A DNA stretch of 64,000 bases, taken from positions 1 through 64,000 of the forward strand of contig CBFHJA010000014.1 in the NCBI GenBank assembly GCA_965656085.1, in the 5' to 3' direction. Position 1 is the stretch's first letter; each line of letters begins with the position of its first letter. Of this stretch, positions 26,710-35,136 are shown piece after piece. Under the pieces are notes generated by a model. That model was not told the DNA's origin, made no database searches, and was given only the letters and a program-made list of their open reading frames with translations. The translations under genes and the position numbers were made by a program. The DNA is from Aliishimia sp965656085. Lineage in GTDB: Bacteria > Pseudomonadota > Alphaproteobacteria > Rhodobacterales > Rhodobacteraceae.

Positions 26710-26787
26710 AGAATCGGCTCCGAGGCAGGGTTAACGCACCGTACGGTGGGAAAGTCTTAACGCGCGGGACGGTGGGGGCGGGGTTTG

Positions 26788-27120
26788 TTAACCGGGCCCC
26801 CTGATCACGCCGATCTCGGCCAGCGCGGCGTCAAGTCCGGTCAAATCGTCCCTCGCCGCCTCGGCCTTGAGCGCATCGAACCGGGCGCGCAGATCGTCCT
26901 TTTCCTTGCCCCGGCAATCGTTCCACGGGCGGCCCTGCAAGCCCATCACCAGCGCATAGTAGCCGATGAAATGCGGAGCTGTCCCCGCGCGCAGCAGTGC
27001 GGCATAGGCCGCATCGGCCCCCATCTCGCGGACCTGCTCTGCGGTCTGGATGCCCGCGCGGGCAAAGGCCGCGTCGGTGGCCGGGCCGAGATTGCGGATC
27101 GAGGAGACAGGATCGGACAT
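26788..27120 (-). CDS. TfoX C-terminal domain protein
   Basis: A 110-residue protein matching the TfoX C-terminal domain: SSIRNLGPATDAAFARAGI followed by a helix-hairpin-helix-like TAEQVREMGADAAYAALL and a second helical half. The N-terminal TfoX domain, which in Gammaproteobacteria is linked to competence, is absent, as in many stand-alone alphaproteobacterial copies. The molecular role is unknown. The TAA stop sits inside a GTTAAC, so it touches the repeat-rich spacer. The 265 bases after it (27121-27385) contain no recognisable gene. Confidence 0.82.
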   Translation of the reverse strand: MSDPVSSIRNLGPATDAAFARAGIQTAEQVREMGADAAYAALLRAGTAPHFIGYYALVMGLQGRPWNDCRGKEKDDLRARFDALKAEAARDDLTGLDAALAEIGVIRGPG

Positions 27121-27385
27121 GGGCTCAGTTTAGGCGCAGCGGCCCGGGCCGTCACGCCTTTCCTGTCCCGGGATCAGATGCTCGCGTAGTCCGAATAAAC
27201 CGGGCCCGGTTTCGGGCCGGGCGTGCCGGTTGGCCGGGGTTTTTGCGCCTCTGGCTCTTGCGGGCTCTGGGCAGGCTTTTGGACAGGGTCTGGCTTGGAC
27301 ATATGGCACCTTTTCAACAACAACGCCCCCGGTGCACAGCTTCACCGGGCCCGCGTGGCAGGGCCGGGGCGCAATAGCGGCAATC

Positions 27386-28321
27386 TCATGCCGAACGCAG
27401 GCGAAAGCACGTGATTTGAGACAAGGTTTCGCCTTTGCGCATCAGGAAACTGGGAAAACCAGCATGGTTCGGGGCGTCGGGCCAGCCCTGCGCCTCGATG
27501 GCCAGCGCTGAGAACGGGCGGATTGGCGGCGTTCCCGGCGGGGACGGGCGCGCGGGCAAGCCCGCACCGGTGTAGAGCGTCAGGCCCGGTTGGTTGGTCT
27601 CCACGTCCAGTGCCAACCCCGTGCGCGATGAGGTCAGGCGCAGGGCCGGGGTCCCATTAAGGCAGAACGTGCCATCGAGCGGCGCGCCCGCCACCGGGCA
27701 GCGCGGCAGCGTGTAATCCTGCGCGCTGCCAGCAAGCGGGGTCAGGCGTCCGGTGGGCGTGAGATCCGGGCCGGTTTCGATGCCTTCGCGGGCGGCCACC
27801 ATGAGGCTATGGGCGCTGAGATCGCCCGTGCCGTCCAGTGTCCAATAGGCATGGCTGGTCGCGTTCATATAGGTGTCCGCGTCCGAGGTGCTGTCGATCT
27901 GGAGGCAGAGGTCCGTGCCGTCGAGGCTGTAGGTTGCGCGGAGGGTGCGGGTGCCGGGCAGGCCGCAATCGCCGTCCGGCAGGTCGCAGCGCAGGTTCAG
28001 TGTGTTTTCGGTCTGGTGTTCGGTCTGCCAGAGGCGGTGTTGCACGCCCGCCGGACCGGAGTGGAGGCTGTGCGGGCGCGCGTTGGCGGGCAGGGTGTAG
28101 GTCTGGCCGTGGAAGGTCACGGCCGCATTCGTGATGCGGCCTGCGAGCGGGCCGACGATGACACCGATGGCATGGGGGGCGTGGGCGTAGTCTTGCGGGG
28201 TTGGCAGGCCGAGGACGAGGGAGGGTGCGTGGCCCTTCAGCCAGAGGCGGGCGAGGGCGGCGCCGTAGGGGGAGATGTCGGCGATGAGGTCATCGGAGCG
28301 GATGCGGAGGAAGTCGGTCAT
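27386..28321 (-). CDS. Aldose 1-epimerase family protein
   Basis: A 311-residue galactose-mutarotase-like protein. It shows the substrate-site residues of the family: NARPHSLHSG (His pair), NATSHAYWTLDG (catalytic His) and near the C-terminus ALAIEAQGWPDAPNH (catalytic Glu). It interconverts alpha and beta anomers of a hexose or a related sugar. The ATG at 28321 gives the standard N-terminus; in-frame codons upstream do not look like protein. It is the same strand as, and downstream of, the sulfatase operon, 133 bases away with hairpins between, so it could be read from the same transcript. Confidence 0.87.
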   Translation of the reverse strand: MTDFLRIRSDDLIADISPYGAALARLWLKGHAPSLVLGLPTPQDYAHAPHAIGVIVGPLAGRITNAAVTFHGQTYTLPANARPHSLHSGPAGVQHRLWQTEHQTENTLNLRCDLPDGDCGLPGTRTLRATYSLDGTDLCLQIDSTSDADTYMNATSHAYWTLDGTGDLSAHSLMVAAREGIETGPDLTPTGRLTPLAGSAQDYTLPRCPVAGAPLDGTFCLNGTPALRLTSSRTGLALDVETNQPGLTLYTGAGLPARPSPPGTPPIRPFSALAIEAQGWPDAPNHAGFPSFLMRKGETLSQITCFRLRSA

Positions 28322-28334
28322 CGGTGTTTCGGGA

Positions 28335-28371
28335 ACGGGCCTGCGGCCCGTATGGGGGCTGACTGCCCCCA
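28335..28371. repeat. Two abutting perfect hairpins upstream of the epimerase gene
   Basis: ACGGGCC-TGC-GGCCCGT (28335-28351) is followed by TGGGGGC-TGACT-GCCCCCA (28353-28371), each with a 7-bp perfect stem. The second is followed on the plus strand by AAACCCCCGTGGATATTT, which resembles GC-palindrome spacers seen in Rhodobacteraceae genomes (recollection, not checked). No T-run follows on the minus strand, so it is not an obvious terminator. Confidence 0.45.
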
Positions 28372-28454
28372 AACCCCCGTGGATATTTCTTGCCAAAGGA
28401 AGGCAGGAGGGTGCTCTTGCGTGAGGCGTGGGATGCGGGGAAGGTTGGCGGGCA

Positions 28455-29978
28455 TCAGGCCATGCCGACTTGGGGTTGTTGGGGGCGTCGGTCGTTTGGG
28501 CGGGTGTCGATCAAGGTTTGGAGTTTGGCGCGCAGTTTGGCGGCGCTGGGGATGTTGTAGAGGTTGTGCATCTCGTCCGGGTCGGTGTCGAGGTCGTAGA
28601 GCTCGCCAGTGCCGGTGTGGGCATCGAGCGTCATGCGGGCGGTGCGGGTGCGGACGGTCAGCAAATCGAGCGCAACGCCTGCGCGAGTGGGCAGGAGGTC
28701 CCATTCGTTGAGGGCGAAGGTTCGGGTGGCGTCGTCTTCGATCAGGGGGCGCAGGCTTTGGCCGTGTTGTGACAGCAGCGGCTCAGCCTGCGCGTAATCG
28801 CAGAAGGTCGCGTAGAGATCGAGCGTGGAGACCGGGTCGCGCACGGTTTTGCCTTGCGGCACGCCCGGCCCGGCGACGATCAGCGGGACTTCGAGAAGGC
28901 CGCGATAGTGCATCGGGCCTTTGAGGATCAGGCCATGGTCGCCCAGCCAGTCGCCATGGTCGGAGATATAGACGACGATTGTGTTCTCGGTCAGGCCCTG
29001 TGCGTCAAGGGCTTCGAGGATGCGGCCCACATGGTGGTCGATCAGGGCGATCTGGCCATAGGTGTTGGCGATGATTTCGCGGAGTTGGTCGTCGGTCTGG
29101 GGCGGGATGCGGGAATACGCTTTGCGGATCTCGGCACCCTTTTTGCTGCCGGTGGGCTCGGCGGTGAGGACCTGTTCGTGCCACCACGGGCGGTTTTCCA
29201 GATCGCGTGTGCGGTGCGCGGGCAGGTCCACGTCAGCGGGGTCATGCAGGTGCGACCACGGCTCGGGGCAATCGAACGGGTGGTGCGGGTCGGGGAAGGA
29301 GACCCAAGTGCAGAACGGCTGGTCTGGTTGGCGGGTCTTCAGGAAGTCGATGGCGCGGCCCGCCGTCCAGGGGGTGTTGTGCCATTCCATGGGCAGTTGC
29401 GAGTGCCAGGTCTGGGCCGCGCCCTTGGTGTCGCCGCCGTTGCGCCAGTACGCCTCGATCTTTTCGGCGCCCTTGCCATCCGCGTGGAAGAACCGCTCGT
29501 AGTGTTGGCCTTTGGGCGGCTTTTCGGGGGGGAACCAGTTATGGCCCACCAGCATCAATTCGACATGGTTCCAGCCCATGTAGGGGCCGGTCCAGTCCGG
29601 CGGGTAGTCTGCCGAAGAGGTCAGGCACTCAGGCGTGCCGGTGGGCGCGTGGGTGTGGTAGGTCGAGAAATGCGCCTTGCCGAAATAGGCGGTGTCGTAG
29701 CCCGCTGCTGATAGGGCGGCGGCGAAGCTCTTGCCGCCGATCTCCGGGGCAAGGTCGATGCCGTTGTCATGCACGCCGTGGGTGCGGGGAAGCTGGCCCG
29801 TCAGGATCGAGGCGCGGGCCGGTTGGCACACCACGCAGGGAGTGATTGCGGCGTCGAAACTGGTGCCGCGTGCCGCCAGCGCGTCGAGGTTCGGGGTCTG
29901 GACGCGGCGGCCTTTGTGGCCGAAGCAATCGGCGCGCTGTTGGTCGGCGGAGATCAGCAGGATGTTGGGGCGGGTCAT
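28455..29978 (-). CDS. Sulfatase family hydrolase (first)
   Basis: A 507-residue type I sulfatase. The formylglycine signature C-x-P-x-R is CQPAR at residues 51-55 (Cys51 to be oxidised by a maturase), within TPCVVCQPARASILTG. The metal-binding N-terminus NILLISADQQR and the distal SDHGDWLGDHGLILKG block are intact. Such enzymes hydrolyse sulfate esters; homologues with this fold also cleave phosphonate monoesters. No signal peptide is seen, so it is probably cytoplasmic. The start overlaps the tctA stop by 4 bases, tying it to uptake through the TctCBA system. Confidence 0.9.
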   Translation of the reverse strand: MTRPNILLISADQQRADCFGHKGRRVQTPNLDALAARGTSFDAAITPCVVCQPARASILTGQLPRTHGVHDNGIDLAPEIGGKSFAAALSAAGYDTAYFGKAHFSTYHTHAPTGTPECLTSSADYPPDWTGPYMGWNHVELMLVGHNWFPPEKPPKGQHYERFFHADGKGAEKIEAYWRNGGDTKGAAQTWHSQLPMEWHNTPWTAGRAIDFLKTRQPDQPFCTWVSFPDPHHPFDCPEPWSHLHDPADVDLPAHRTRDLENRPWWHEQVLTAEPTGSKKGAEIRKAYSRIPPQTDDQLREIIANTYGQIALIDHHVGRILEALDAQGLTENTIVVYISDHGDWLGDHGLILKGPMHYRGLLEVPLIVAGPGVPQGKTVRDPVSTLDLYATFCDYAQAEPLLSQHGQSLRPLIEDDATRTFALNEWDLLPTRAGVALDLLTVRTRTARMTLDAHTGTGELYDLDTDPDEMHNLYNIPSAAKLRAKLQTLIDTRPNDRRPQQPQVGMA

Positions 29979-31552
29979 TGGGGGCTCCGGCGCAGGGCAT
30001 ATAGGATCACCGCGAGGCTGAGGGCCATGAAGGCGGTGGAGGTGAGCGAGGAGAAGAGGAAGAACGGGTCCGCGCCGGTGGCAGAGAAGGCTTGGCGCGC
30101 GCTTTCTTCGAGGCGGCCGCCCAGGATGAAGGCGATCACGAAGGGCAGGGGCGACATGCCGACGCGGCGCATGCCGTAGCCCAGAAGGCCGAAGCCGAGG
30201 CAGAACCAGATCGCCTCCATGCGCGTCTCCTGGACGTAGATCGCGGTGAGGGTCAGCAGCAGGACGATGGGCAGAAGGACCGGTTTGGGGATGCGGACCA
30301 TGAAGGACATGGAGCGCATGATCGCGCCGCCTAATGTCCAGTTGAGGGCATTGGCGAGGAACATCAGGGTGAAGAGGCCGAAGGCGATCACCAGTTCGGG
30401 GTTCACCGCGTCGCCTTGGAGGCGGAAGACCGCTGGGCCGGGGTTGAAGCCGCCGATGCTGTCGAAGGCGAGGATGAGAAAGACGGCCGCGGCGTTGCCG
30501 GGGATGCCGAGGGACAGCACGGGGATGAGGTTCGCGCCCGAGACCGAAGAGTTGGCCGCCTCGGTGGCGGCGACACCTTCCGGCGCGCCCTCCCCGAAGC
30601 GGGGGCTCTGGCCGGTCTTGGCGTGCTGGGTGCGGCCCGTGGAATAGCCCAGCGTGGCTGCGAGGGTGGAGCCGATGCCGGGCAGCGCGCCGATGCAGGT
30701 GCCGATCAGCGCGGAGCGGGAGATATAGGGCAGCAAAGCGCGCAGATCGGCCCAGTGCAGCTTCTGATCGCCGGTCTCGGCGGTGCGCGCGAAAGCCTTG
30801 GCGCTGGGGCCGGCGCGCCAGTCATCCTCCAAGCTCTTGAATATCTCGCCGACGATCAGCACGCCCAGCACCGCCACCGCGACAGGAAAGCCTTGGCTGA
30901 GTTCTTGGGTGCTGAGCGACAGGCGGGGGTAGAAATCCTCGCCGGTGGCGACATAGGCGGCGAGCAGCCCGAGCGCCATGGAGATCAGCCCCTTGGCCAC
31001 CGAATTGCCGATCACGGCGGAGATGAAGGCCATGGACAGGATCAGCAGTGCGGTCTTTTCGGGCAGGTCGAGATAGGACTCAACAAGGATCGCAAGGAAG
31101 GGGGCGCAGAGGATCAACACCACGTCGGAGAAGGTATCGCCTGAGACCGAGGAAAAATGCGCGACCCGCAGCGCCTTCTTGGCCTGACCGTTGCGGGCCA
31201 TCGGATGGCCGTCGAGCGTGGTCATGTAGGCGTCGGGCGTGCCGGGCGTGTTGAACAGGATCGCCGGGACCGCGCCACCGATGGTTGCGCCCTTCATGAT
31301 GCCAATGAGAAAGCCCAGAACCGGGAGCAGAGCGTCGCGCTCGAAGCCAAAGGCCGAGATCAGGATCGGCAGGGCAATGGCCATCGCCATGGGGCCCGCA
31401 AGGCCCGGGGTGGAGCCGACGAGGATGCCGGTGACGAAGCCGCCCAGCACCATCAGGAGCGTGATCGGGATCGCGATGCCGCCCAGTTCGATCAGGGCCG
31501 GGCCTTGAAACACGGCGGCGATGCCGAGCAGGGCATGGTCGAGAAAGCCCAT
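29975..31552 (-). CDS. tctA: Tripartite tricarboxylate transporter, large permease TctA
   Basis: A 525-residue inner-membrane protein with about 12 hydrophobic helices. It shows the TctA signature GSTPGLAGPMAMAIALPI in the first repeat and the matching GALPGIGSTLAATLGYSTGR in the second, plus GVAATEAANSS. It is the main channel of a solute-binding-protein-dependent secondary transporter for carboxylates or other organic anions. It abuts tctB with no gap and overlaps the sulfatase by 4 bases. Confidence 0.95.
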   Translation of the reverse strand: MGFLDHALLGIAAVFQGPALIELGGIAIPITLLMVLGGFVTGILVGSTPGLAGPMAMAIALPILISAFGFERDALLPVLGFLIGIMKGATIGGAVPAILFNTPGTPDAYMTTLDGHPMARNGQAKKALRVAHFSSVSGDTFSDVVLILCAPFLAILVESYLDLPEKTALLILSMAFISAVIGNSVAKGLISMALGLLAAYVATGEDFYPRLSLSTQELSQGFPVAVAVLGVLIVGEIFKSLEDDWRAGPSAKAFARTAETGDQKLHWADLRALLPYISRSALIGTCIGALPGIGSTLAATLGYSTGRTQHAKTGQSPRFGEGAPEGVAATEAANSSVSGANLIPVLSLGIPGNAAAVFLILAFDSIGGFNPGPAVFRLQGDAVNPELVIAFGLFTLMFLANALNWTLGGAIMRSMSFMVRIPKPVLLPIVLLLTLTAIYVQETRMEAIWFCLGFGLLGYGMRRVGMSPLPFVIAFILGGRLEESARQAFSATGADPFFLFSSLTSTAFMALSLAVILYALRRSPQ

Positions 31553-32098
31553 CTACACATCCCCGTTCGGTGGCAGGATCAGGTCGTCGAAGGGCAGATC
31601 GTAGAGCAGCGCCATGACGAGGGCGGCGGCGAAGGCCAGTGCAAGGCGCCCCAGCCGCATCCGGCCCTCGGCGAGCGAGGTCAGGGTGAAGATCAGTAGG
31701 GTGCCGCCGGTCAGGAAACCCAGATAGGTCCAAGGCAGGGTGGTGCGCAGCAAGCGGTATTCGGTGTCCGTCAGCAGCGCGGCCAGTGCAGGGCCGGTCC
31801 AGCGCATCAGCGCCAGCGCGGCGGTGAGCGTGGCGATCAGCGACAAGGCCCAGATCAGCGAGGTCCGGTCCAGATGCACGCTGTCGCTGTGCCCGCCCTT
31901 GAGAAAGAGCGCCAGACCGGCAAGGCCGAGCAAGGCGGCGGCCATGGTCGGCGCGAGGGCATCGCCGAGGACGGTGCGGCGGCGGACGGTCTCGGTGAGG
32001 CCGCTGTCCACGTCCAGCGGAATCCAGACGAAGAGAATGACCAGCGCAAGGCCCAGCGTGATCAGGCCGAGCCAGCGGTCCGGGGTCAGGCGGGGCAT
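31553..32098 (-). CDS. tctB: Tripartite tricarboxylate transporter, small permease TctB
   Basis: A 181-residue inner-membrane protein with four hydrophobic segments, matching TctB in size and in its position between the binding protein and TctA genes. Sequence conservation of this family is low, so the call leans on topology and gene order. The gene ends immediately before tctA. Between it and tctC lie 84 bases with a strong hairpin. Confidence 0.88.
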   Translation of the reverse strand: MPRLTPDRWLGLITLGLALVILFVWIPLDVDSGLTETVRRRTVLGDALAPTMAAALLGLAGLALFLKGGHSDSVHLDRTSLIWALSLIATLTAALALMRWTGPALAALLTDTEYRLLRTTLPWTYLGFLTGGTLLIFTLTSLAEGRMRLGRLALAFAAALVMALLYDLPFDDLILPPNGDV

Positions 32099-32128
32099 GG
32101 GGTGAGCTCCTCGCTCAGGGGGCAGGAC

Positions 32129-32151
32129 GGTGCGCCACGGGTTGGCGCACC
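32129..32151. promoter_or_regulatory. Intercistronic stem-loop between tctC and tctB
   Basis: GGTGCGCCA-CGGGT-TGGCGCACC is a perfect 9-bp stem with a 5-base loop in the 84-base gap. On the transcribed (minus) strand no U-run follows, so it is more likely an RNA-stabilising or partial-attenuation hairpin, raising tctC mRNA over the membrane genes, than a full terminator. Confidence 0.5.
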
Positions 32152-32182
32152 TCGCATCGCAGAGATTGGGGCGGGTTCGGCC

Positions 32183-33124
32183 TTACTGCGCCGCTTCCAT
32201 CAGCGCGCCGGCGCTGTCGAAGTCGTTTTGCAGCATCGTGTCGAGTTCGGCGCCCGAGATGTTCGTCGCACCGCCGAAAGCCCCTTTGAGCATCTTGCCC
32301 GCTTCGCCTTCATTCGAGGCCTTGATGATCGCGTCCGTCAACGCTGTACGCGCATCCTCCGGAATGCCCGCAGGGGCCATCAGCACGAAATAGCCGTCCG
32401 CGTTGAACGGCACGCCCAGATCGCCGATGGTCGGGGCCTCCGGGGTCTGCACCAATGGCTCCGAGAGGGCCGAGGCGAGGTTGACCAGATCGCCTGCAGC
32501 AACGCCTTTGCGCTGGATGCCCGCCATGAAGCCCACGTCGAGATCGCCCGCCGTGACGCCGTCCATGACTGCCTTACCGCCGCGCACCGACACGATGTTG
32601 AACTCCACGCCCTGCGCTTCGCCGAGAAGGAAGGCGATATCGGCGAGTTTGGGGGACATGGTGCCGAAGGACAGCGCCTCGCCGCCCTTGGCGGCGGCGA
32701 TCATGTCATCGAAGGTGCTCCAGCCTTTGTCGGCACGGGCAACGACGCCCATCTGGAAGCCCGCTGTCGTGGTCAGGCCCGCGAAATCGGAGGGCGCAAG
32801 GCCAGCGCCGCGCGCGGCCGCAAGGTTGTAGCCCAGAGACTCGGTCACCACCATGGCGATGGCGGTGCCGTCTGCGGGCATGTCCTTGAGCGCCACGAGT
32901 GCGTTGACGCCGCCCTTGCCTGTGACTTGCTCGGGGATGATCTCCCAGCCGAGATCGTTTTCGATCTGGCTGGCGATCAGCCGGGCCGAGGTGTCGGCAC
33001 CGCCGCCCGCGCGAAAGGCGATGATCAGATTGATCGGCCCGGGCGGGGTCCAGTCCGAGGCCAGAGCGCCGGTTGCAAGGATAGCGGCGCTTGTCGCGGC
33101 CGCGAAGAGGCGTTTGAGTGACAT
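32183..33124 (-). CDS. tctC: Tripartite tricarboxylate transporter substrate-binding protein TctC
   Basis: A 313-residue periplasmic Bug-family binding protein with a signal peptide (LFAAATSAAILATGALA, cut before Ser-Asp). The mature protein starts DWTPPGPINLIIAFRAGGGADTSAR, the usual ligand-binding P-loop-like turn, and contains VTGKGGVNALVALKD and PAGIPEDARTAL. Family members bind small organic acids. It leads the minus-strand arm tctC-tctB-tctA-sulfatase and is divergent from marR. Confidence 0.94.
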   Translation of the reverse strand: MSLKRLFAAATSAAILATGALASDWTPPGPINLIIAFRAGGGADTSARLIASQIENDLGWEIIPEQVTGKGGVNALVALKDMPADGTAIAMVVTESLGYNLAAARGAGLAPSDFAGLTTTAGFQMGVVARADKGWSTFDDMIAAAKGGEALSFGTMSPKLADIAFLLGEAQGVEFNIVSVRGGKAVMDGVTAGDLDVGFMAGIQRKGVAAGDLVNLASALSEPLVQTPEAPTIGDLGVPFNADGYFVLMAPAGIPEDARTALTDAIIKASNEGEAGKMLKGAFGGATNISGAELDTMLQNDFDSAGALMEAAQ

Positions 33125-33188
33125 TCTTCGGTTCCTCCCAGAAACGTTTCGGTCTTATTGTTTGTTTTGATCAGTCCTGCACATACAA

Positions 33189-33202
33189 GTTGACCTGTCA
33201 AC
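33189..33202. promoter_or_regulatory. Candidate MarR operator: perfect 6-2-6 inverted repeat
   Basis: GTTGAC-CT-GTCAAC lies in the 117-base divergent region between tctC and marR, 40 bases before the marR ATG. Read on the plus strand it contains TTGACC, and on the minus strand TTGACA, both good -35 hexamers. A regulator bound here could therefore block both arms. MarR proteins usually bind such palindromes and self-regulate. Confidence 0.55.
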
Positions 33203-33241
33203 AAAATACGTTAGGCTGCACGCAAAAGGAGGAGCGGGGGC

Positions 33242-33703
33242 ATGGTTGAAACGGTAGCGCCGGGCGCGGACCTCAAGAGCTTCGTGACGTATCGGCTCGC
33301 GCGGCTGCAAAGCCAGCTCAACGCGCAGGCGATTCGTGTTCTCAAGCGCCACAGCGATCTGTCGCTCACCGAATGGCGCGTGCTCGCCGTCACCGCAGAG
33401 CAGGGCGTGTCCACCCTGTCCGATCTCAGCCGCGATACCGGCATGGACAAGGGCCAGCTCAGCCGGGCCGTCACCTCTCTTGTGCGCCGGTCCTATCTGC
33501 GCTCGCAAATGAACAAAAAGGACCACCGGCAATACATGCTGCGCTTCACCGAGGCCGGGCAGGCCTTGCACGCCCGTCTGCTGCCGATCATGCGCGCGCG
33601 GCAAGCGCATTTGACCGAAAAGGTCAGTGCGAGCGATCTGGAGACCGCGATGCGCGTGATCGACCAACTCGAAGAGGCCGCCAAAGGGATGCCGGGAGAA
33701 TGA
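33242..33703 (+). CDS. MarR family transcriptional regulator
   Basis: A 153-residue winged-helix protein. The recognition region LSDLSRDTGMDKGQLSRAVTSLVRR is followed by the wing (SQMNKKDHRQYMLRFTEAG with Asp-x-Arg). Dimerising helices flank it on both sides. A strong AAGGAGG ribosome-binding site is 9 bases upstream of the ATG. It overlaps the second sulfatase gene by 4 bases and faces tctC. It probably controls both arms in response to the substrate or a breakdown product. Confidence 0.93.
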   Translation: MVETVAPGADLKSFVTYRLARLQSQLNAQAIRVLKRHSDLSLTEWRVLAVTAEQGVSTLSDLSRDTGMDKGQLSRAVTSLVRRSYLRSQMNKKDHRQYMLRFTEAGQALHARLLPIMRARQAHLTEKVSASDLETAMRVIDQLEEAAKGMPGE

Positions 33704-35136
33704 CAGCGGGCAACCTTCTGGTCATTCTGTCGGACGAGCATCAGGCCCGCGCCATGGGCTGTGCGGGGCATCCCTTTGTGCACACGCCGCATCTCGACGC
33801 GCTTGCGGCGCGCGGCACCCGGTTCACCAATGCCTACACGCCCAGCCCGATCTGCGTGCCCGCCCGCGCCAGCTTCGCCACCGGGCTCTACCCGCACCAG
33901 ACCCGGCTCTGGGACAACGCGATGCCCTATACCGGCACGCCGCGCTCTTGGGGGCATGCGCTTCAGGAGGCAGGCGTGCGGGTCGAGAGCATCGGCAAGC
34001 TGCATTACCGCGACCCTGAGGACGATGTGGGCTTTGACGCGATGCATCTGCCGATGATGGTTGCGGGCGGTGTCGGCATGGTCTGGGCCTCGGTGCGCCG
34101 CGACGGAGAGCGCAAGATCGCGGAGCATCGGATGCTCGGGCCGAAGATCGGCGCGGGCGAGAGCGACTATACCCGCTACGACGCCGCCGTGACGGACCGC
34201 ACGGTCGCGTGGCTCTCGGAGCAGCGCCCGGACGGCGCGCCGTGGTGTCTCTATGTCGGGCTTGTTGCGCCGCATTTCCCGCTGATCGCGCCGGAGCGCT
34301 TCTTCGATCTCTACCGCGACAGGGAGATGCCTGCAGTCAAGCTGCACCCGTCCGAAGGTCACGCGCGCCATCCATGGGTCGAGGCGCAGAACGCGATGAT
34401 GGACAGCGAGGCGGCCTTTGCCAGCCCGGCGGAGCGGGCGGACGCGATGCGAGCCTATTACGGGCTGTGCTCGTCGCTCGATGACAATATCGGCCAGATT
34501 CTCGGCGCGCTGGAGGCCGCCGGGCTCAGCGAGAGCACGACGGTGATCTACAGTTCGGATCACGGGGACAATGTGGGCGCGCGGGGGCTCTGGGGGAAGT
34601 CGAATTTCTACGAAGAAAGCGCCGCCGTGCCGATGATCGCCGCCGGACCGGGGTTTGCGGCGGGCGCGCGCTGCGACACGCCGGTGAGCTTGCTGGACCT
34701 GTCGGTGAGCATTCCCGCGCAGTTCGATGTGCCCTTCGCTGGCGCCGAGGGCACGCGCCCGCTCACCGAGATTGCCGCAGCGCCGCCGGAGCCGGAGCGC
34801 GCTGTTTTCTCGGAGTATCATGCCGCCGGCGCGGTGAGCGGTGGGTTCATGCTGCGCAAGGGGCGCTGGAAGCTCATGTATTACATTAATTTCGCGCCGG
34901 AACTATATGATTTGCAATCTGATCCTGAGGAGTTGGTAGATGTTGCAGGTGATCCGTCCTGCGCGCCGGTGCTGTCGGATATGATCGCCGCGCTGCGCGA
35001 GATTTGCGATCCCGAGGCGGTGGATGCGCAGGCCTTTGCCGATCAGGACGCGCTTATCTCCGCCCATGGCGGGCGCGCGGCGGCCTTCGACCTTGGCGCC
35101 CCGGGCGCGACGCCGCCCCCGAAGGTGCCTGCATGA
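33700..35136 (+). CDS. Sulfatase family hydrolase (second)
   Basis: A 478-residue type I sulfatase-like protein. The formylglycine signature is CVPAR at residues 52-56 in SPICVPARASFATGLYPH. The N-terminus NLLVILSDEHQARAMG carries the metal ligands and SSDHGDNVGARGLWGKSNFYEE is the distal metal block. It is only distantly related to the first sulfatase and nearer in pattern to choline-sulfatase/phosphonate monoester hydrolase branches. No signal peptide is visible. Starts overlap marR (ATGA) and its stop overlaps the next gene (ATGA), so translation is coupled. Confidence 0.9.
   Translation: MTAGNLLVILSDEHQARAMGCAGHPFVHTPHLDALAARGTRFTNAYTPSPICVPARASFATGLYPHQTRLWDNAMPYTGTPRSWGHALQEAGVRVESIGKLHYRDPEDDVGFDAMHLPMMVAGGVGMVWASVRRDGERKIAEHRMLGPKIGAGESDYTRYDAAVTDRTVAWLSEQRPDGAPWCLYVGLVAPHFPLIAPERFFDLYRDREMPAVKLHPSEGHARHPWVEAQNAMMDSEAAFASPAERADAMRAYYGLCSSLDDNIGQILGALEAAGLSESTTVIYSSDHGDNVGARGLWGKSNFYEESAAVPMIAAGPGFAAGARCDTPVSLLDLSVSIPAQFDVPFAGAEGTRPLTEIAAAPPEPERAVFSEYHAAGAVSGGFMLRKGRWKLMYYINFAPELYDLQSDPEELVDVAGDPSCAPVLSDMIAALREICDPEAVDAQAFADQDALISAHGGRAAAFDLGAPGATPPPKVPA

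Larger units (their letters stand above)
26410..26787. other. 378-base noncoding spacer rich in short repeats
   Basis: No credible gene fills this spacer between ndk and the TfoX-C gene. It contains two hairpins followed by T-runs, a long inverted repeat built on GGGTTAACGC, three phased CGTATGGC octamers plus a fourth, and two further TTAACGC copies (near 26728 and 26757). An open frame through it (26550-26804, plus) is made of repeats and has no protein-like features. Confidence 0.6.

Noticed and set aside
26550..26804. Small plus-strand open frame (84 codons) in the ndk spacer
   Set aside because: Built from the octamer and TTAACGC repeats, overlapped by the terminator, and with no ribosome-binding site or protein-like composition.
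28335..28371. Double hairpin considered as a terminator for the sulfatase operon
   Set aside because: No T-run follows on the minus strand, so I report it as a repeat only.
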